The position numbers and the translations under genes were made by a program. The notes beneath the pieces were generated by a model, which was not told the origin of the DNA, searched no databases, and saw only the letters and a program-made list of their open reading frames with translations. A stretch of DNA of 64,000 nucleotides from positions 5,580,001 to 5,644,000 of the forward strand of contig JAHLMK010000001.1 of assembly GCA_019915135.1 (NCBI GenBank). Direction: 5' to 3'. Every line of letters starts with the position of its first letter. Position 1 is the first letter of the stretch. The DNA is from Strobilurus pachycystidiatus. Lineage: Eukaryota; Basidiomycota; Agaricomycetes; Agaricales; Physalacriaceae. Below are positions 23,250-34,591 of this stretch, piece after piece.

Positions 23250-24980
23250 GTCGCGGGCTCAGAGACCGGTGCTGGGAGATCAAGAATTAAATGTGGATGG
23301 GAATGCATGGCTGCAGCAGCTGCAGTTGATCCAGGGCCGCGCCCCTGAAAGTCCCTTGCCCGTGTCACGAGGGTCTACCGTAAAGCGCTCCCGAGTCCTC
23401 CGACTCTACTGCAGCGCCGTTCCGTCGCATCATGATGGCCCGTCCCCAAGTGTGTTCACTATATTGGACTTATGAGCTTCCCATGCGGCCATGCCACCCA
23501 TTGCAACGACCGCGATGCCTGCAAAGAGCCTTGCGGACACTTGCAGCGGCAGATCAGAAGGACCAATTTCGAAATCCAGTCGAAATCTGAGCAGTTCCCC
23601 AACACCAATATCGCTTACTACATCGCACCGTTCGCGTTCCTGTCTGCATAGCTTATGCGTAGCCCGGCAAGGTCCTGGAAGAAAGAAGATGAAACCCTTT
23701 GCTGGGGGCGGAAGCATCCTTCGGTGAAAACATCAGCCCTGGGTGAGCGCTGTCATTTTGACTTGGCGCAGACTTGGCGCGTTGACTTGGCGAGTGTGAT
23801 CTTGGTGAAACATAACCTACTTGAACGTTCAGTAGCCGAGAGGAACCCGACAGTGAACGTCGTACGTTTGGATACGACGCCTGGAAGCTTGAGATGTCGA
23901 TGTGTCCAAAGCCCGCAAATACATCGGATCCAGTCTGTCGTACATCGAGTTGGGTTGAAAAAGTGTTCCCGAAAGAGCCGTACATTGTCTATAGATGATG
24001 AGTCGGTCATGTCAATGGCCTTCTGTTTCTTTCAGTACCAACATGTTCGCCGCTCACTTTCGCTATAACTGCGGGCACCGCCGCGGCGATCATCCGAAGG
24101 CGGCTACATGATACCCGACGCCCAGAAGCGCCCAGAGTCTTGAGCTCAGCGCGCTAAGTATTGTGCCCGTTGCACACGCGCATCAAAGAACCAAGTGACC
24201 GCGTTGAACGAACAGACGACGACAGTCGCCCTTTGTCTGATTGTGAGTCTGCAGGTGTCTTGTCCGCGTAATGCCAGTGTGTCCTGTGCAAAGACAGTTG
24301 ATTGCAGATCAATCAAGTACATATCATCCGAAGATCGTAGAGAGGTAAGTATTCTCCGGAATAAAGTCCGTCGAAGAAGGCGGACAGGATACCGAGGTCA
24401 GTGTTTCATGAGTGGCATCCCAATGTTTTGGGCAAACAATTCTCAGGACGAGGATGTTTGAACTGTAGCGAGACAGGAAATGTCGGGTATTTCGGTGTGA
24501 TCTAGGAGGACTCAGGCTTGATATCGTCTCGGAGCTCCAACTGAATGACTCTGTGAAAATAGAGATAAGTAGAGTGTGTAGCGTCCGCCGTCCATGACAG
24601 GGTAACAATATTGGATCAAGGTCAGTGTAAGCCACCAGTCATGCAGACTTTCCTTTCTTCCTTGATCCGGGCCAGCCTGAGAAACTAGCTATAATGATAC
24701 AGTATACTGTATGTATGGTCTCATGTTCGGTTGTCCGATCTGATATTTTGACTCCCCGGTCCCGAGACGCATAGACAGGACGTCCTGTAAATCTTGATAG
24801 ACTCAGTCGTTGCTGCCAGTGACAGTGGAGAAGCCTCCTGATAAAACTTCCTAGAAGGCGCGGTACACCGTCAAGGTTTACAAACCTGAGGTCACTGACA
24901 TGCCAGAGAAGGCCGTGATTGCAAGTCAGTCGCGAGCATCATTTATGTCTGTCAGTGGTGACCAGACTGTCACCCCAGCC
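23250..24980. other. intergenic region, one weak small-protein candidate
   Basis: No clear gene. On the minus strand an open frame from 23717 to 23430 (95 codons) ends in a segment with a possible membrane helix (ARLFAGIAVVAMGGMAAWEA). It might be the last exon of a small membrane protein, but no homologue is recognised and the upstream part reads like non-coding sequence. Confidence 0.3.
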
Positions 24981-24991
24981 TCCGAGTAGAT

Positions 24992-25067
24992 ACCCATTTC
25001 GAAGCGCATACAGTAACCAGGCGATCGTCGACGCCGTTGTTTCATGACCAGCAACCAAGAACGTGGG
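24992..25067 (-). pseudogene. P450 I-helix remnant
   Basis: Reading the minus strand from 25067 gives [20 protein letters not shown] followed by ALRNG. This is a P450 I-helix with the A-G-H-E-T-T oxygen-activation motif. It is almost the same as the [20 protein letters not shown] segment of the intact P450 at 49741. I could not find the other P450 landmarks (K-helix E-x-x-R, PERF/W, haem Cys loop) in the right order and frame nearby, so this looks like a decayed fragment. Confidence 0.75.
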
Positions 25068-26076
25068 TGGTCATCGTTCATCGTGACCATGATCTACGTA
25101 TCTTGTCAAGGAATCGGAGAGAAAACAACGGTTGATGGGCGCTCGCGTTGGCAGGCGAGAGAAGTTCCATCTCGAAGTCCATGGTTCATAGGTGGGCGTT
25201 GTGCGATGGAATGAAGCGTCTTGCAATATCCAAGGGGACTAGGTAGTCGACGCGGAAGGATAGGGAGCGTAGGTAGGGAAGGGAACGAGCGCGTAGGAGG
25301 AAAGATTCTGAAAAGGTGTGAATAAGGAGAGATTGTCAGAGAAGTTACGGAGAACATACCTCAGGAGCGCGCTGATGAGCGTCTTCCTCGTACGCAAGCC
25401 TCAGCTCGTTCGCGGGTATGAACGGGCGGCAGGGAACCAGGCGTGAATGCGTCTGGATGAAAGGAAGGAAGATATGCGTGAGCGAGCCGTGTGATACCGA
25501 GCACAAAGGAAGGTGGTTAAGGTACGCGGGAGTGGCGATGGAGCCAGGAGGGGATGTAAGAGAGGCAGGTGCAGCGCAGAGGGAACGAGGAGCAGAGTGA
25601 AGGAGCGAATACTAAGCAAGACGCACTCCACTGGTCACAGGTCTGCGTTCAGCGGGTGCCACGGGTGTGCTTGCGAGGATTGTTCACGGCAGGTCGGCTG
25701 AGCGGTGGTCCCAGAGATGTGCATGAGTCACTGAGCGTAGAGGGCCGGTGGCAAGGGAGGATGAGGGATAAGGTAAGGAAGGGGACGAGAGACGAAAAGG
25801 GAGACGAGACAGCCAGCGTCGAAAGGCCTGAGTGTGGCAGCAGCATGTACAGTGCAGAGAAAGGCGACAACAAGCCGGTATTGAACGTTGAGCGCGCAGT
25901 GACCGAGCCATCTTGACTTGTCATTGTCAAATCCAAGTCAAATCACTGTCAAATCCGAATCGCGTCCGAGTCGAAGCACGTGCCGTGACAATGTTCTCGA
26001 TCGCCACTATACTTCAACTTCAACTTCAACTTGCATTTGCCATCTCCAGCCCAGTATCAATAGCATCACGACGAAC
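25068..26076. other. intergenic region, no gene seen
   Basis: A purine-rich plus strand (25400-25900) gives long open frames on both strands without motifs. A short imperfect cttcaa hexamer run lies just upstream of the acidic protein gene at about 26010-26035. Confidence 0.4.
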
Positions 26077-26703
26077 ATGATCACAATTCCCCGCCCATAC
26101 CGTTTCCCTACTCTACTCGCCCAGCCAGAACCACGTCTCCACTCCAAGTCTCAACATACAGATGTCGACACGATCCCCTCCGGCCTGTTTAGCTATCAAC
26201 GCGACTTTGCGCAGGAGCTGGACGACCTGAGCGACGAAGAAGCAGAAATTGAAGGCACCGTCAGTTTTTGAGCACTAGCCCTCCCTCCGAGAATGCTGAT
26301 ACGCGCCCCAAGGCTGCTGACATCCGCAAACACGGATTCTCGTTCCTCGTGCCACTTGGGGCGACCACGACACTCCAGGAGCAGAAGAAAGACGTGAGTC
26401 GTCCAATCTGCTGTCGCCTCGAAAGCTCCTTAGATCTATCTGCAATTGTAGGAAGAAGAATCCTGCTCAGAATCCGAGTCCGAATCCGAAGCGGCCGACG
26501 ACGATACCAACCTTTCCTATTCCCCGAATTCCGAACGCGTGTCTATGGAGGAACTTATCGAAGCTGCATCTATCGCGGACTCGGAAGACTTTGATCTTGA
26601 CATTTTGGAAGAGGAGGATATGGACGCAGACGTAGAGGGCTTCGATGGCGAACCATACTTGCGCGTCCCCAGCTTCAGAAATCCTGACGACTTTGACCTC
26701 TGA
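26077..26703 (+). CDS. acidic protein, possible APC/C subunit 15 (Apc15-like)
   Basis: Three exons (26077-26259, 26313-26393, 26452-26703) splice in frame to 171 aa. The middle exon encodes ADIRKHGFSFLVPLGATTTL, which resembles the conserved 'F-L-x-P-I/L-G' core of anaphase-promoting complex subunit 15. The C-terminal ~80 residues are strongly acidic (ESCSESESESEAADDD, DFDLDILEEEDMDADVE), as in Apc15. Apc15 promotes mitotic checkpoint complex turnover on the APC/C. The N-terminal part carries YQRDFAQELDDLSDEEAE. Gene structure is well supported; the Apc15 assignment is tentative and rests on one motif plus composition. Confidence 0.6.
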
Positions 26704-27033
26704 ATGCACCATTTCCTCCGGTCACTGTTCTCCTCAAACGACTTTTGTACACCAATGAATGACGCTCCCATTCCACACCTTGTATTGTAAAAAATATGTA
26801 CCCGGAAAACAAGCGAATAAAGAAACTGTAACGGGGTGGGGTGGTCTAGAATGGAACAGATATAGTGGAACAACAGGTTATGTCTACATGTATAGTATGT
26901 ATAATAGCTGGAACACGACACGAATAACATTCGACGAACTACAGTTGGGAATAAGATAGCGAATAGATAAAGGAATGTGCTAGAGTGTTCGCCGTCAACA
27001 CGCAGAATGTAGCAAAAAGACCTGCAACTCACG

Positions 27034-29510
27034 TTATTGCACTTCCTGTCTTGCAATGTCTTCAATACGATCCCCGTCAACGATCCAGCCGTCCTCGTCT
27101 ACCTCGTTCTCCAGCGCCTCCTCCTCATCTGGCTCCTCAAATCGCTGCGATGCCCGCCACACATGCACTCGCACGCCATACGACTCATCCTCCACCTCGC
27201 ACTGCTCCTCGTCTAAACACATCCAGTCATCCTCCCACAGATCCACAATCCGAGCACGCCGACTCGGATCCCGGACCAGTAACCGCTCAGCCATGCGCCT
27301 GACACCTGCAGACCCGACGAGCATCGTCCCCGTCAGCTCCTCTCCTTCTTTCCCTGGACTGCATTCCGGCCACTTCCACTCCGCCTGAGCGATGCGGATC
27401 AGCCACTGCCGCCGCTCATGTGTACCTCCCGCCCTTCCATGCGCGCCTCTCTTCCCGCCGGGTCCGTCTCCAAATGGCAGCGAACGAGTGGTGAGCTCGT
27501 AGAGTGCCACGCCACATGCCCACGCATCGGTCTCGCGGGCATCATACCCGCCGGTGTCGTCCCGAAGGTAATCTCCCCATTTAGACGGCCCCGACGCTAC
27601 AGAGCTTCGACCGCCGTTTATGACAAGCTCAGGCGCTGCATAGGCTTCACTACCACAACGTGTTGCTAGAAGCGGGGCTGCGGGGTCGATGAAGCGAGAT
27701 AGCCCAAAGTCAGTTAGCTGAATCAATGGCGCAGGTGATAGTGGTAGAGGCTCGCAGAGCGGTGTCGTCAGGAGGATATCTGGAGGAGGGTGAGAAATCG
27801 GAAAGAATCAAAGATATATCACTTACTCTCAAGCTTGACGTCACGATGGACAAGCCCAACACCGTGCATCCAACCCACTGCACGACAAAGCTCCATCCAT
27901 ATCCGCCTCACCACACTTTCGCTGAGATCATGCCAGAGGTCCGACCCAACCAAGCCCAATAGATCACCTCCAGCACAGTAAGGCAACACAAGCAGATGGT
28001 GCGTCCGAGTTGTCAGATGTGACAGCAGGGGAGTGATATTGGGGTGGGAGATGTGTTTCAGGACCTCGACCTCGCGCACAAAGCTGACGCGCATCTTGTC
28101 ACGTTCGCGGTCCTCCTCTTCGCCCCTCCGGCCCCGCGAGTTGTGTTCGATGGATCCGCGTAGTGTAAGTTTCACCGCGACAAGCTTAGGCTTGCCATTT
28201 CGTGACCGCGTCGACCCCGACCGACTAAGACCGCCGCTATCCGACGACTGACTCTTCCACGAGATGGACGAGTTGCGCGACAGAGATCCCCCCACGTCCC
28301 CATCACCGTCCTTCTCATCTAGGTAAACGCTCCGCACTGAATTGGAGCTCGAGACTCGGCCATTCTCCGTGTCTGTCGCCATTGGTACACCGAGTCCGAG
28401 GCCATACTTTTTGCTCGGTGAAGACACAGAGTTGCTATGTGGTCTGGTGCCACTGATGCCACCGCGAAGTTTCCGCATCAAGCTTGATGAGCTCCTGGAC
28501 TCTTTCAGCTTGCCGCCTTTGAGACTCTTCTGCTTCAGATCCCGGAGACTCTTCTTCGTCTTGAGAAGAAGGGGAGTCGGAGAGAGATCTTCGGCGAGCC
28601 AGACATTGGAGAAGGCGCCGGAGCCGAGAGGGCGTGATAGAAGTAACGAGACAGCTCCATGTTCTGGTAATGATGGCACACTTGACCAGCTGGATTCGGA
28701 AGGCGGTGATAGAGCAGATGATGGAGAGAGCGTGTCAGAGGAGGGAGAGGTAGATACGGGCGATAAGGTGCCAGAAGGAAGCGGGGAATGTCCAGGCAGG
28801 AAGGAGCGGATTATCATGCCTGGCGCGAGCTCACCCTCGTCCTCATCATGGCCGTGGCTATGCTCCGAGTTGTGCAGGGATGATGGCAGTACTTCCGCGT
28901 CCTCTCTGGTACCCGGTGGCGGCTCAGAGTGGATGGGGGAGAGGATTGCGCTGTGCTCGATGGGTGACGCTAAGGATTCAAACTTGAGCAGAGGCGACGC
29001 GGACGGGGGCGGATGGGAGAGATTGAGCGTCATGGCTGGCGGACGCGGGGTAGGTTCGCTGGCCAAGTCTGGCGGGTATTCTGTGGTGGGAGTCGGCGTC
29101 AAGGTGAAAGCAGCAGGAGTCGGACTGGACCGGCTGGGGCCGCCGTCGAGGCGGCGCAGATCCAAGTTGAGAAAGTTGCGCTTCGTTGCGACTTTGGGTA
29201 TCACGGGAGAGGCGGGCGCTGGCGACGAGAAGAAGTCCGCTGTCAGCGATCGAGGCGGCCGTTTGCCAGTCGCGCCATTGACTGCGTCGGCCTTAGATGG
29301 CGAAGGGGTATCCTTGGATGGGGTAAAGGGGTTGGGGGGACTCGCAGGCGCTGTCGCGAACGGCGAGGCGAAGAACGCCGTCGTCTTCGAGTTTCCAGGA
29401 GAGATGGGGGTCGACGGACCGGGCGACATGCTCGGCGACGGAAGATGCGGATCGAGGTCGACATAGCCATGCGGGCGGGGCATCGGCGACGCCAGTTTGC
29501 GCAGGAGCAT
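27034..29510 (-). CDS. serine/threonine protein kinase with long disordered N-terminus
   Basis: Two exons (29510-27827, 27779-27034) give a protein of about 810 aa. The first ~260 residues are Ser/Pro-rich (for example MLLRKLASPMPRPHGYVDLD). The kinase domain starts at LGSGAFSNVWLAEDL (glycine loop). About 130 Ser/Arg-rich residues follow before VAVKLTLRG (the VAVK lysine), an unusually long insert between strands beta2 and beta3. Then come EVEVLKHISHPNI, the catalytic loop HRDVKLEN (rebuilt across the single intron), DFGLSRF, a YAAPE activation-segment motif and DAWACGVALYEL. The key catalytic Lys, Asp and Asn are all present, so it should be active. The C-terminal ~60 residues are acidic. 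I cannot name the subfamily. The start is the first in-frame ATG. Confidence 0.9.
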
Positions 29511-32240
29511 GGTGGTCGTCGTCGTCGCAGAGGCTGTACTCGGACACCTCGCCGTCAGCAATGACAGCGAGGAATAAACTATCCCACGACACGTGATCCG
29601 TTCCCTTTGAGGCTACGCTCAAAATATCTTCCATCGTTGATTCGTTCCGCCGCCGGGCGGATGTGCTAAATTTCGACACCCCATGAAGCACGGAAATTGA
29701 GGCTTATCTTCCTCGCAGTGCGCACCGCAGCTTTCCCAAAAACTGCGCGTACTTCATCTCCAAACGCGTCGTAAATTGCCCTGACTCACAACTGCCATAC
29801 GGCAATCTTCAGGGACAGCCTTCGATACGCGTCCCGGTGTGATATCTTTCCGCCTTCCGCGCTCTTGTTGCAGACTGAGACGTAAACGTAGACCACATCC
29901 ATGTGTAGGAAGTTAATCGTCGGGAATGGCATGCCTATGTCTTTTGTGGCGACATTTTCTTCAGCTTTTCTTCGACCTTTCCTCACCTTTGTTTTTTGTG
30001 CACACGCGAATCGGAAGGGCGCCGGCAACCCTTGATACTTATCAATTTCAATATAAAAATGTAGTCCTCGAAGACTCGTCACTGATCGAGAGCACTACTC
30101 TTGATAACAACCTTATCTTCAAGTTTGCGCCACACTAGTAGTACTACTTTTGACCTCCTCCTATCCCGCACCCTGTCTCGCGGCAAAAAAAAAAAGTAGA
30201 AATCCTCAGCACCTCTTTTATCGATGAAGAGCACACTACCACCATCATCTCGAAAAAACCAAACCGCGATGACCGTCGCTGACACGCAAAAACCCGCAGC
30301 GAAAAGCTCCCAGTTGGGCATTGTGCACTCCTGGGAGCTTGTTCGTCGATTCCACGTCCCCGCGCCCTCCACACCATTAGCCCCAGGGTGACTCAGGTCG
30401 TCTCAACATTCAAATGCACAGAGTGTCTCCCAGTCCTAAAAAAACACACACAGCGGTTAGGCGCCGAGACTGCGGATGACAGCCCCGACGTCTTGATCGT
30501 CGATTCACCGCCCCTGGTCCCGACGTTGGTGACTGCATGTGATGTTCTACATAAACAGCTGCCATCATGGTGTGGGCTCTTGTCCCGAGTTCTAGCTGGA
30601 AGAGAGCATAGACCTCTTTGTTTCTCCCATTTTCCTTGGTACAGGACGTGTATTGGCCACGCCTCATGCCTTCCCAGCACCTGCCCTTTTTTTTCGCTCG
30701 AACCTCTGTCCGATTAGTTTTTAAGGTTTCGATCAGTCTGCCGGACGAGGCCGAAGTAAGCCGCCATCATTTCGGCCTCACGGCGCTGATCGTTGCGATA
30801 CAACATACGGTGACGGTCCCTCGACGCAACGCGAAAAGAAAATTACAAGCATTGGATAGCTCATTACCACAAAACAAAACCCAAACCAGCACAAGCGTGC
30901 AAGATAGCCAATCAATGGTGGATTGGCTTTGGTTGCACTGAATCGGGATGGCTTGCCGTCTCGCCATTTATGACACTGGGCAAAGTTCTACAGCACCAGC
31001 GTTTGCGCGTTGACTGCGAGCTCGGCTTGCTTGGGAGATAAAGTGGTTAAGTTGGAGGTAATACAGTAGTTGTGCCCTTCTGTACTCTAGCGTCCGGCGA
31101 TCAGTAATTGGTCCGTGCCGAGTATGAATGAATGAATGAAGTACTCGGCGGATCAGACTATCCCTTATTCAACCTGCAGGACGGCAGTATGTATGTGTTG
31201 GAACTGATTCACCACGAACGTTGTTGGCCGGAGTACTCGGGTCTCAGACTTGATCCATTCATCGCATGGCAATTCAGCCCTTGGTCCGTGCGCCCAGCCA
31301 GAGTCTGGAAGGAGAGACGGATCCTACATATACAACGAGCATTCGAGCATTCGGGCAAGGATGGCAGTGCACCTCAGAGCTCCTTGCGACGCATCCAACA
31401 CTCACCACCCTACAGCACGAACCTTGGTCCTTGATGTACTCAATTACAAGACCTCTTGCCTGATTCCACTTCGAATCACAAATACCCTTTCCAGCTGAAA
31501 CATGTACGGTATCCACCAACATCGGGGAACGCGAAACAATCCCCATCTACCTGCTGCGCCACAATCCAATCCGAGTCGGTCAAAGCATCAGCTACCATTG
31601 ACATCCCGACTCGCCCATCAAAAGAACGCACAACCGCCCATAGTAACATCAACCATCTCCCCGTGGGGCAACACTTGATTCATTCCCTACCCGCACATTC
31701 CTCCCTACCGTCGCCTAATAACCTATGTACCGTCACAACCTCATCATACATGACGAAACCACACACACAACACAAAACGTAAAACAAGATCATTATCATT
31801 CCTTTTCAAAAAAATGCAGTGAATATCGTAAACATTGTAATAAGGATAGCCTCTATAGTGTGTGTGTGTGTGTGTGGGTGTTGCGTGGAGATGGCATATG
31901 CGCGATTTTCGTAGTGGGTGTGTATATCTGTAAAAATGACATGGGGGAGGAGGAAGCGACTGTGGGCGGTAGCGGGAGCGAAGGGTGGTAGTACAAGAGG
32001 GGGTGGTGGGGGTGGTGCCAAGGTGCCAAGGTGCTATACAAGTCAAGTCAAGTCGAAGGAAGATGTTACAGTACATTTACGAAGGGCAAAAAAAATGGGA
32101 TAAGAATATATCTGTCCATCAACCGTTAACCGTTATTCCAGAAAAAAATGTGTGTGAGGATGGGACCTTCGCCCTGATCCAAGAAAGAGGTATAATGACA
32201 GAGGCAATAGTATGCGTGTGTGAACCTCTACTGTCGCCTC
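29511..32240. other. intergenic region, no gene seen
   Basis: About 2.7 kb contain an A run (30186-30197), an aatg microsatellite near 31128-31140 and a tg repeat at about 31858-31876. Frames on both strands are short or of odd composition. The stretch presumably includes the kinase gene's promoter and the 3' UTR of the CBM21 gene. Confidence 0.45.
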
Positions 32241-34591
32241 CTACAAGGCGACAGAATGTCTATAGTTGCCCGGAGTGGGAGTGGTGGTATCCCTCTCCGG
32301 TATTGATTGTATCGGCGTCGGTGAAGAGGTCTCCTTGAGGCGTTTGACGACGAATGCAGGAAGGCTTGGTGAAGCCGCAAGCACATCGTCCGAAGAATAC
32401 GATCTCGAGAGTTCGGGCGAAACTTCCAAGCTGCTGCTGCTTTCGCTCCCAGTGTAGAAGCAGTATCTGAAGCATGATTAGTTTGACTCTCGCAGAGGAA
32501 TAGAAGAACGTACCGGTTGATGAACTGGTGGTAATTCGTGTCTGGTTTAGCACCAGCACCGATACGCTCCATGAACTCGACATCCGTAGGTGAAGCGGCC
32601 GGCGAACTATCCTGGTCTGAGCTCGATCCCGGACTAAGGATAGATGGCGTGCTCTCATCACTCGCCGCACCCTCCATGTCTCGCGAGTACGACATACCGA
32701 ACAGCGGCATGTCGATTGGGGGAAACGAGTACGACCTCGGAACAGGCGTCGAGTCATCCGGAGACCGCATCCGCGGCGTTCCCGGTGGCGTACGCTTCAC
32801 AGTCGCCGCACCGTCATAGAAGCCAATGTCGAAGTATCCTCGCTGGTGGTTGCGGACGGCGAAAGGACGCTCTCCATACTCGGTGTTGACGTGCGGCACA
32901 GGACGGAAGACATCGTCACCATCCAAATCGCGAGGAGAACCAATGACTCTCGTCTTGATGGCCATAGGTGGAGTAGGGACTTTGGCGGGCCAAGGGATAG
33001 AGCTGGTCGGAGAAGGCATCGGAGGAGTAGCCGCCGGATGAGTTTGAGTGCGCGAGCGGGGAACTGTCGCAGAAGGAGCTTGCCAGGTAGACTTCAACGA
33101 CGCGGCAAAATCGTAGCGTGAAGATAGAGCAACGCCCTTCTTGAAGTCTGTCAAATCCGGGGCAGATATGGAAGAGACAGAGGCGGTAGAGCGCGTAGCC
33201 CGCAATGGAGGAAGAGTAACGGATGCTTCTTCGTCCCTCTTCTGCACCACCTTCTCCAATTGCGCCTTCAAGTCGGAAATGTCGCTCCCAGAGTCACTGC
33301 CCGACGATTTTGCTCCCGCAACTTTGGCCCCCGCCACCTTCGCCCGTCCTGCAGCAGGCTTGACGCGAGAGAACTTGGCAACGTAGTTCCGGCCATTGTT
33401 GTTGTCCCAAATCTCCCGTCCAAGCACCGAGTACCTAAGCGCCAATACCAAAGTCTTATCCTCGATACGTGCCAACAGATCGTGCAACTTGACAGTGAAC
33501 GAGAAGATGTCGAAATCGCTATCGATAGTCTCCGCCCACTTGGCTGTGACCTCACTGGTCGTCTGCCAGGCATCAAAGGTGAAACGTACGGCGAGCCACT
33601 TCTGGAAGGCGAGGTTGCGAACGCGAACGCGACCGAAAAGACTGGTTCCATCGTCTGATAGCAATAGGATCTCCATCGCGACATCAGCGATACGACTGAT
33701 CTCAGCGGGCATGTTGATAACGTTCATCACCAATCGCTGTTTCGAGGCCTTATCACTGTAGGACTCGCCAAAGATGAACGCAGGGAAATCGCTGTCCGTG
33801 CCACTAGTGTCATCAGTGGGACTACCGTCGCGAGATACGGCCAAGGGTTTCTGCTCGGCAAGGAAGAGTTTGACGTGCTCCAGTTGCGCATCAAAGTGCA
33901 CAGCCTTGAGCGTGGGGGTGTTGGGCTCGCTCTGGCTAGACATCATGCCGGTGATGACCGATAGGCCTGGGCGAGGCGTCGACTTTGAGCTCTTCAGGGA
34001 TGATTTCAGAAGCTGGCCAGACTTTTTGCGAATCATGCTCGGGGTCTCGTTGGGAGGAGCAGACTTGTTGGAGGAAGAGGAAGGTACATCGGGGACGTGA
34101 GACTCTGAGAAGTGCCGCGCCATTGAGCCATCATAGTTTGAGCGATAGCGAGGGGGTCTCGGAGTGTCGAGCTCATCCGAGGCCGGCGGGGATGCGGGGC
34201 GGGGTTTCGTGTCTTTCTTCGCCCTTGCGAGGTGCAGAGTAGGTGATGGAGGGTCCAGAAGGGACGCGCTGGACGACCGGGGAACACCCAAGACCCTTTT
34301 GGGGCGAAGAAAGATTTTGGAGCTGGAGCTGGAGCTGCTGGACGACGAGGCATCCGACGAGCTGGAAGAGAAGTTGTCCGGGTCGATGGAGGACAGCCTT
34401 TCACTGGCCTCCGGCGGCGTGGCTCGCTGGACGGTGATGGCGACGGGACTGACAGCCAGGGGAGGCGACTGTGAGAACGCTGGCAGCGGCATACGCGACG
34501 CCGAGGTGGTGCGTCTGGGTATGTGCGGAAGGGGGCAGCCTGCGAGATTGGAGCTGAGCGAAGGCATCTGGGAGGTGAGCGTCGCAATCAT
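32241..34591 (-). CDS. CBM21 domain protein, PP1/glycogen targeting regulatory subunit
   Basis: Proteins of this type (yeast Gac1/Pig, animal PPP1R3) anchor protein phosphatase 1 to glycogen and stimulate glycogen synthase. Two exons (34591-32514, 32466-32241) give about 767 aa. The N-terminus is Ser-rich, with a run of Ser at about residues 80-92. A PP1-docking motif of the R/K-x-V-x-F class is seen in LKAVHFDAQLEHVKLFL. The CBM21 fold follows: RVRVRNLAFQKWLAVRFTFD, AWQTTSEV and the sugar-binding signature EIWDNNNGRNYVAKF. The last exon completes INRYCFYTGSESSSSLE and a Ser-rich tail ending at 32241. The start is the first ATG in frame; the apparent upstream extension has no ATG. I regard the assignment as secure. 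Confidence 0.9.

Noticed and set aside
28342..29466. 374-codon plus-strand frame opposite the kinase
   Set aside because: Antisense shadow of the Ser/Pro-rich kinase N-terminus; no motif of its own.
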